NCBI GenBank assembly: GCA_013824055.1
Contig: PNNE01000395.1
Location: forward strand, 1 to 27,445
Direction of reading: 5' to 3'
Length of the DNA: 27,445 bases
Source: Rhodobacter sp.
Lineage (GTDB): Bacteria; Pseudomonadota; Alphaproteobacteria; Rhodobacterales; Rhodobacteraceae
Shown piece by piece: positions 22,607-27,445 of the stretch (its first letter is position 1; the number at the start of each line of letters is the position of its first letter). A program made the translations under genes and the position numbers. The notes beneath the pieces were generated by a model. That model searched no databases. It was not told the DNA's origin and was given only the letters and a program-made list of their open reading frames with translations.

Positions 22607-23362
22607 ATGTCCGACCGTTTTGCCAGATACCCCAGCCTTGCCGAAAAGGTCGTCTACGTCACCGGCGGCGCCTCGGGCATCGGCGCCGAGATCGTCACCG
22701 CCTTTGCCGAGCAGGGCGCAAAGGTCGGCTTCGTCGATCTGGACGCCGAGGGAAGTGCTGCGCTGTGTGCGGCGCATCCGAACGTCACGCACGAGGTCTG
22801 CGATCTGCGCGACATCGCAAGCCTGCGCGCCGCCTTCGCCGCGCTGAAATCCCGGATCGGTCCGGCAGACGTGCTGGTGAACAACGCCGCCCGCGACGAT
22901 CGGCATGCCTGGACCGAAGTCACGCCGGAATACTGGGACGAGCGGATGGACACCAACCTGCGGCATCAGTTCTTCGCCATGCAGGCGGTGGCACCCGACA
23001 TGATCGGACGCGGCGGCGGGTCGATCATCAACATGGGGTCGAACAGCTGGTTCGAGGCCGGGGGCGGCTTTCCCGCCTATGCCACCGCCAAGGCCGCCGT
23101 GCACGGCCTGACCCGCACGATGGCGCGGGACCTGGGCAAGCACCGCATCCGCGTCAATGCGGTCGTGCCCGGCTGGATCATGACCGAGCGGCAGAAGACC
23201 CTCTGGGCCAAACCAGAGGCCCTGGCGGCGCATCAGGCGCGGCAATGCCTGCCGGATCTGATCGACCCGGTCTACGTCGCGCGGATGGTCCTGTTCCTGG
23301 CCTCGGACGATGCGGCGATGTGCACGGCCAGCAGCTACATGGTCGAAGCGGGGTCGATCTGA
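22607..23362 (+). CDS. SDR-family dehydrogenase, probable NAD-dependent aldose (D-xylose type) 1-dehydrogenase
   Basis: This is a 251-residue classical short-chain dehydrogenase. The NAD site is TGGASGIG (19-26) with Asp at the end of strand 2 (VDLD), favouring NAD over NADP. Also present are NNA (92-94), catalytic Ser145 or Ser147 in NMGSNSW, and Tyr158/Lys162 in YATAK. The pattern YPSL, NNAARDDRH, YWDER, NLRHQFF, QAVAP, VVPGW, TERQ, RQCL, VLFLASDDAAMCT closely follows what I know of the Caulobacter XylB type, which oxidises D-xylose to xylonolactone; L-arabinose or another aldose is also possible. ATG 22607 was chosen over 22592 because GGAAG lies 8 nt upstream. It is divergent from the NTPase operon. 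The sugar-ABC tail at the window end fits sugar use, but the genes are not adjacent. Confidence 0.9.
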   Translation: MSDRFARYPSLAEKVVYVTGGASGIGAEIVTAFAEQGAKVGFVDLDAEGSAALCAAHPNVTHEVCDLRDIASLRAAFAALKSRIGPADVLVNNAARDDRHAWTEVTPEYWDERMDTNLRHQFFAMQAVAPDMIGRGGGSIINMGSNSWFEAGGGFPAYATAKAAVHGLTRTMARDLGKHRIRVNAVVPGWIMTERQKTLWAKPEALAAHQARQCLPDLIDPVYVARMVLFLASDDAAMCTASSYMVEAGSI

Positions 23363-23393
23363 TCGGCACCGGCCCCTCGACCGGCGGCCAGGT

Positions 23394-26033
23394 TCAGGCC
23401 GCCCCGACCGAGACCGTCGCCCTTTCCCCGCCCAAAGCCGCAAAGGCGCGCTGACGGCAGGTGAAGACCAGGATCTGCTGGTCCTTCGAGGTCCGGTGCA
23501 GCGCGTCGAACATCGCCTCGATCCGGTCGTCGTCGGAATGCACCAGCGCATCGTCCAGGATCACCGGCAGCGGGCGACCGGCTGCCGCGAAGAGCCGGGC
23601 GAAGGCAAGGCGGGTCAGGATCGCGAGTTGCTCGCGCGTGCCGCCGGACAGGATGTCCAGCGGCTCGTCCTGGCCGTTGCGCGTCAGGGTGATGGGCAAG
23701 AGCGTGGTGTCGTCGATCACCAGCTGCGCGCCGGGGTGAAGAATGTGCAGCAGAGGCTGCAACTCGCGCAGGACCGGAGCAAAATAGGCGTCGCGGGCCT
23801 GGGTCCGGGCCTCCTCCAGCGCCCGGCGCAGGCGCGTCAGGGACCGGACCTCGGCCTCGTAGCGGGCGGCGCGGGCCTCGGCCTCGACCCGTTCTTCGGC
23901 CAGCGCGGAAAGCTGCTCTTCCAGGCCCTCGTCAGCCAAGGCGGTGATGGTGGCATTCAGACCGGCAAGGTCCTCGCGCGCGGTTGCGATGTCGCGCAGG
24001 GCCTGGTCAAAGGCGCCTTTCGCGCGCGACAGCCGGGCCTCGGTGGTGGCAAGATCGACGGCCGCGGCGCGCAGGCCCGCAAGCGCGGCTTCGGCTGTCC
24101 TGCGGGTCGCGGCAAGCCTCGGCACGGTTTCCTGCAGCGCGGCCATGCGGTGGCCAAGCGCGGAAGGGTCCCCGGCCTCGGACCGGGCAGCCGCATGCCC
24201 ACGTTCGGCCGAGGCGCGGTTGGCTTCGGCGACGGCGCGCGCCTGGTTCGCCTGGACCACAAGCTCGTGCGCCGCGCGCAAGGTGGCGGATGCGGCAGCT
24301 TCGGCGGTGACGGCTGCGGCCAGAGCCGGGGTCAGAGCCTCGGGGTCATCGCCCGCTTCATCCCCTGCCACCGCCGCCGCGTCGGCAACGGCACGGGCCA
24401 GGGCCACCCGCAAGGCGTCAGGGCCATCCGGGGCTATTGCCGCCAGCAGGGCGGTTGCCTGCGCGATCCCGGCGTCCAGCGCGCGGGCCTGGGCCAGCAG
24501 GGCGCGGGCGTCGGCCAGGCTTTCCACCCCGCAGGCGGAGAGTGCGGCATCCAGCCGCTTCCGCGCCACCAGAATCTCGGCCGAGGCGTCGGAAAGTCGG
24601 GCAGTGCCGGGGTCGATCCGCAAGGTGCCGAACCCCGGCAGGACCAGGTCCGCCGCCGCCAGCAGCGGCTGGGGTCCGGGCGGCAAGGGACGGCCTGCCA
24701 GAACCGCCTGCGCCGTGCCTTCGGGCCGGGCCTCGATGGTGACGGCCTGGGCCTCGGCCCGGGCCCGAGCAAGGTCCAGCGCCGCCTGCGCCTTTTCGGC
24801 CGCCGCCACGGCGTCAGACGTTGCCACGATGCGCCCGCGCCCGGCCTGGGCGCGGTCAAGATCGGCCTGCACCTTCCCCGCCTGATCCAGACGCCGCCGC
24901 AGGTCCTCGGCCTGACGTTGGGCCACTCTGGCAGCCCGCGCGCGGGTCGCGCGATCCAGGCGCAGGCGCAGGTCGCGGGCCGTCGCCACCGCCTCGGCCT
25001 GCGCGGCGGCAGCAAGGCGTTCACTCTGGCCCAAGTCCTCGGCACGCCTGCGGGAGGCGATCGCGTCGTCTTCGGCCAGGCGCAGGGCCTGTTCCGCCTG
25101 GGTCAACCTTGCGGTCAAGGTCGCAAGTTGTGCAATCTCGGTCTCGGCCCGTTCTGCGTCCAGGCGCGCCAGACGCAGGTCGGCCTCGGCCTGCGCGATC
25201 CGCGCCTGATGTGCCAGCGCATCGCGGTGCGCGACCTCGGCCCGCTCGAGCGTCTGGCGCCGCTCCTCGACTGCTGTCGGGTCGGTCAGACGGGCAAGCG
25301 CGCGCTGCAGCTCGGACCGGCGCGCCAGATCGCCGGACAGGCGGTCGGCGCGGGGCGCCAAGTCGGCCTCGCGCGCAGCCAGAGCCTCGACCTGATCCAG
25401 CGCCCGCTTCCATTCGCCATTGGCCTTGGGCCGCCCGCTGTCCGTCGCCAGAGCCGCCAGAGCAGCCGTCACCCTGTCGACGACAAGGTCCATCCGCCGC
25501 CCGCCGGTCATCATGTCGATTTCCCCGGCGACCGAGGACAGCAGGTCGCGCCGGGTTGCCAGCCCGCGCTCACGCTCGCGCCTGTCGTCGGTCGCGGTGC
25601 CTTCAGGCTCCATCCCGACCAGCCCCTGCCGCACCCACAAGAGACCCGAGGGGCCACCAAGGCCGGCCCCCATGATCCGGTCGATCCAGGCTTCCGCCTC
25701 GTCCGCCTGCGCGATCAGGCGACCCGAAGCGTCCAGCACTTGCGCCTGGGGCCGCTGCAGCCAGCGCTTGGCGATGCGGAAGCGGCCTTGCGGCAGGTCG
25801 ACCTCGACGGCCACTTCCGGCGCACCGCCCGCGTGGGGTTGCAGCGCCTTGATGATGGCGTTCCGGCTGCCGTGGCGTTCGAAGAAGACCGCGTGCAGGG
25901 CGTCGAAGAAGGTGGATTTCCCGAACTCGTTGGGCTGGCACAGGACGGTGATGCCGTCGCCGATTCCGGACAGACGCGCGCTGCGCCCGGCGAAGCGGCG
26001 GATATTGGTCAGCTCGATCGCCCGCAGCTTCAT
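23394..26033 (-). CDS. YhaN/Rad50-like AAA ATPase (SMC-type)
   Basis: The 879-residue product has the ends of a Rad50/SbcC-type ATPase: N-terminal Walker A in CQPNEFGKSTFFDAL (Lys39), and C-terminal signature LSGGTREQLA (about 795) with Walker B LPVILDDALVHSDD (about 826). Between them lie some 600 residues of Ala/Arg/Glu-rich coiled coil interrupted near the middle (LPPGPQPLLAAADLVLPGFGTLRID), where a hook or globular insert is expected. I see no CxxC zinc hook, consistent with the YhaN branch rather than canonical SbcC. It should form a complex with the metallophosphoesterase encoded upstream and handle DNA ends. The ATG overlaps that gene's TGA (ATGA). Confidence 0.92.
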   Translation of the reverse strand: MKLRAIELTNIRRFAGRSARLSGIGDGITVLCQPNEFGKSTFFDALHAVFFERHGSRNAIIKALQPHAGGAPEVAVEVDLPQGRFRIAKRWLQRPQAQVLDASGRLIAQADEAEAWIDRIMGAGLGGPSGLLWVRQGLVGMEPEGTATDDRRERERGLATRRDLLSSVAGEIDMMTGGRRMDLVVDRVTAALAALATDSGRPKANGEWKRALDQVEALAAREADLAPRADRLSGDLARRSELQRALARLTDPTAVEERRQTLERAEVAHRDALAHQARIAQAEADLRLARLDAERAETEIAQLATLTARLTQAEQALRLAEDDAIASRRRAEDLGQSERLAAAAQAEAVATARDLRLRLDRATRARAARVAQRQAEDLRRRLDQAGKVQADLDRAQAGRGRIVATSDAVAAAEKAQAALDLARARAEAQAVTIEARPEGTAQAVLAGRPLPPGPQPLLAAADLVLPGFGTLRIDPGTARLSDASAEILVARKRLDAALSACGVESLADARALLAQARALDAGIAQATALLAAIAPDGPDALRVALARAVADAAAVAGDEAGDDPEALTPALAAAVTAEAAASATLRAAHELVVQANQARAVAEANRASAERGHAAARSEAGDPSALGHRMAALQETVPRLAATRRTAEAALAGLRAAAVDLATTEARLSRAKGAFDQALRDIATAREDLAGLNATITALADEGLEEQLSALAEERVEAEARAARYEAEVRSLTRLRRALEEARTQARDAYFAPVLRELQPLLHILHPGAQLVIDDTTLLPITLTRNGQDEPLDILSGGTREQLAILTRLAFARLFAAAGRPLPVILDDALVHSDDDRIEAMFDALHRTSKDQQILVFTCRQRAFAALGGERATVSVGAA

Positions 26034-27148
26034 GGCCGGACCTCTTGCGCAAAGGCATAAAGCCGGGCCAGCGCGGATGAGGCCGTCTGCCGGTCGGCCT
26101 GCGACAGGCTTGTGTCCCCGGCTTCGGCCAGCAGCGTCTCGGCCGCCTGACGCAAGGCCCCGGCGCGGTCGATCTGGTCCAGGTCTTCCGGCAGAGCCTC
26201 GACCGCAAGGGCGGTCAGGTCGGCAGAGAACCAGCCGAAGTCCGGCGCGCGATGCGCAAGATCGGCTTCCACAGCGGCCCGCTTGGCCAGGGGCAGGCGT
26301 CCCCTCAGGGTCAGGCGGACCAGATGGTCGCGCGCGCCCGTCCCGGGCAGCAAGGCGGCAATCCGGGCGATGGGATCTTCGCCCGGAAGCACCTCGGCCT
26401 GTGGCCGAAGCCAGCGAAACGCGGCCACAGTGATCGGGGCAACCTGCGGCAGCGGACCGTCCAGCGTCACCAGCAGCGCCGCACCCTGGGCGTCGTGCTT
26501 GAACGCATCCGGTTCCGGTGTGCCGGAATACCAGGTCGTCGGGCTGACCTGCAACTGCCCGTGCCAATCGCCAAGCGCCAGGTAATCCAGGCCCGACCGT
26601 TGCGCCCGGTCCGGCGGGATGATCCCCGTCGCCCCTTCCTCGCCCGAGAAATCGGTGATCGCCCCGTGGCCAAGGCCGATGCGACGCGCCCCGGCAGGTG
26701 TGGCGGCCGACATCGCCTCGGTCAGGTCACGGCCCGGCCGGCGCTGCGTGCACGGGGCGGGCAGCAGATGGACACCGGGTGCAAGCTCTACCGGCGCGTC
26801 CGAGGTCAGCGTGCGCAGGTTCGCCGGGCCGTCGGCCGCGATCCGCCGCCAAAGCTCGGTCGCGGCCAGGCTGTCGTGGTTGCCGGGCAGCAGCACCCAG
26901 CTCAGGTCCGACGCCTCGCGCATTGCGGCGAGCGCCTGCCGCAAGGTGTCCGGGGCAGGGGTCTCGGCGTCGAAGGTGTCGCCTGCCAGAAGGATGGTCG
27001 CGGTCCCGCCCGTGCGCGCGGCCGCCGCCAGCCGCGCGATCGCCCCGTGCCGAGCTTCGCGCAGGCGGTGGCGGATGCCCTCGGGGAAGTTTCCGAAAGC
27101 ACGGCCAAGGTGCAGGTCCGACGAGTGCAGAAACCGAAATGCTGTCAT
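26030..27148 (-). CDS. YhaO/Mre11-like DNA repair metallophosphoesterase
   Basis: The 372-residue product has the calcineurin-type phosphoesterase motifs in order: SDLHLGR (10-16), AGDTFD (55-60), GNHDS (89-93), GHGAI and GDWHG. This is the SbcD/Mre11/YhaO pattern of manganese-dependent nucleases acting with a Rad50-like ATPase. The C-terminal third is the capping/ATPase-binding region, Ala-rich and less conserved. ATG 27146-27148 was chosen because the fold starts immediately (MTAFRFLHSSDLHLG); the long in-frame upstream extension (to 27319) has no family similarity. Its stop overlaps the YhaN-like start, a strong sign of an obligate pair. Confidence 0.93.
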   Translation of the reverse strand: MTAFRFLHSSDLHLGRAFGNFPEGIRHRLREARHGAIARLAAAARTGGTATILLAGDTFDAETPAPDTLRQALAAMREASDLSWVLLPGNHDSLAATELWRRIAADGPANLRTLTSDAPVELAPGVHLLPAPCTQRRPGRDLTEAMSAATPAGARRIGLGHGAITDFSGEEGATGIIPPDRAQRSGLDYLALGDWHGQLQVSPTTWYSGTPEPDAFKHDAQGAALLVTLDGPLPQVAPITVAAFRWLRPQAEVLPGEDPIARIAALLPGTGARDHLVRLTLRGRLPLAKRAAVEADLAHRAPDFGWFSADLTALAVEALPEDLDQIDRAGALRQAAETLLAEAGDTSLSQADRQTASSALARLYAFAQEVRP

Positions 27149-27353
27149 GCGCTTACTTGCCCTGATGCGGGCGGTTCGGGCAATGCCGAACTTGACGCGA
27201 TTGGCGGCATGTCGCGCCCGGACGCAAGAACGCGCCATCTTCCGGTGTCCGAAGCCGCGCTGAGCTGCCGCCTGGTGCCCAGCCCGCACCGACGACGGCG
27301 CAGCGTGGCATGGCTTCACCTTGAACAGACGAAGGAGACCCGAGGGACGCCCA

Positions 27354-27445
27354 TCAGGCCGCCAGATGGGCCGGTTTCTTGCCCAGGATGATCATGCCCA
27401 GGATGTCGTCGTCGGTGACTTCATCGACGTTCACCGTGCCGACAA
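27354..27445 (-). CDS. C-terminal end of a probable sugar-ABC transporter ATP-binding protein
   Basis: Only the last 30 codons are in the window, ending in TGA at 27354-27356. The readable tail is VGTVNVDEVTDDDILGMIILGKKPAHLAA. An acidic segment followed by LGMIILGK is what I know from the C-termini of monosaccharide (CUT2-type) ABC ATPases in Rhodobacterales. The assignment rests on this short motif alone, so the substrate is unknown. No clear terminator hairpin is seen in the 205 bp between it and the next gene. Confidence 0.55.
   Translation of the reverse strand, partial: VGTVNVDEVTDDDILGMIILGKKPAHLAA

Noticed and set aside
23310..26060. 916-codon plus-strand open frame opposite the YhaN-like gene
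   Set aside because: Gly/Arg/Gln-rich antisense shadow of a very GC-rich gene; no domain. The minus strand has clear Walker and signature motifs.
27171..27192. Imperfect inverted repeat GTTCGG...CCGAAC upstream of the YhaO-like gene
   Set aside because: Only 6-bp arms in GC-rich DNA; not distinguishable from chance.
27149..27319. N-terminal extension of the YhaO-like protein
   Set aside because: The extension is Arg/Ala-rich without similarity; the phosphoesterase fold starts at the ATG 27146-27148.
1..27445. CRISPR, tRNA, rRNA, insertion sequence or prophage
   Set aside because: Looked for repeated spacers, tRNA-like cloverleafs, transposase motifs and terminal inverted repeats; none seen.

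Overview
The window is a compact, very GC-rich (mostly G/C third positions) alphaproteobacterial chromosomal segment. Gene content and order (accD-folC, an Erc-VIT1 ferritin-like iron exporter MbfA, S-formylglutathione hydrolase, paired AT-rich palindromes in intergenic gaps, a sugar-ABC ATPase tail ending DEVTDDDILGMIILGKKP) point to Rhodobacterales, of the Paracoccus/Rhodobacter/Gemmobacter kind. This placement is an inference from content; no marker rRNA is present. No tRNA, rRNA, CRISPR array, insertion sequence or prophage gene was seen.

Layout. 1-2345 (minus): an operon of a MoCF/CinA-N-type protein, a GNAT acetyltransferase and an exported OmpA-domain protein cut by the window edge, driven by a good sigma70-like promoter at 2374-2401. 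2463-3273 (plus): methionine aminopeptidase map, with a one-base frameshift in a T6 run near its start. 3274-3709: a gap with a twin palindrome and a 16-bp tandem repeat. 3710-5905 (plus): accD-folC, closed by a second twin palindrome that also ends the convergent tetR (5961-6587, minus). 6588-6802: divergent control region with two TetR-style palindromes and an Irr/ICE-like box before mbfA (6803-7791, plus), which carries a second frameshift. 7832-11359 (minus): a Ser/Thr kinase, FHA protein and PP2C phosphatase operon. 11750-13975 (plus): AEC carrier, S-formylglutathione hydrolase and secreted CAP protein with overlapping ends. 14101-17140 (plus): a membrane-anchored coiled-coil protein, then overlapping DMT permease, HAD hydrolase and ornithine-cyclodeaminase-family genes. 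17151-22336 (minus): a P-loop NTPase, an ABC-transporter-like protein with a degenerate ATPase, a histidine kinase and an OmpR-type regulator. 22607-23362 (plus): an aldose-dehydrogenase-like SDR. 23394-27148 (minus): a YhaO/YhaN-like (Mre11/Rad50-like) pair. 27354-end (minus): C-terminus of a probable sugar-ABC ATPase.

The most unusual unit is 17151-22450. An unrecognised P-loop NTPase overlaps by ATGA an ABC-exporter-like protein whose Walker B glutamate is alanine and whose signature motif and H-loop histidine are absent. A two-component system follows in the same direction, and an 11-bp direct repeat of the PhoB/OmpR kind lies in the divergent promoter region upstream. I read this as a self-contained sensing module in which the ABC protein may act as a sensor or regulated gate rather than a pump; that is a hypothesis. 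A second signalling unit (kinase, phosphatase, FHA) has the composition of the type VI secretion threonine-phosphorylation pathway, but no secretion genes are in view.

Two otherwise well-conserved genes (map, mbfA) each carry a single-base frameshift within about 5 kb. Base-calling error is a serious possibility for both.
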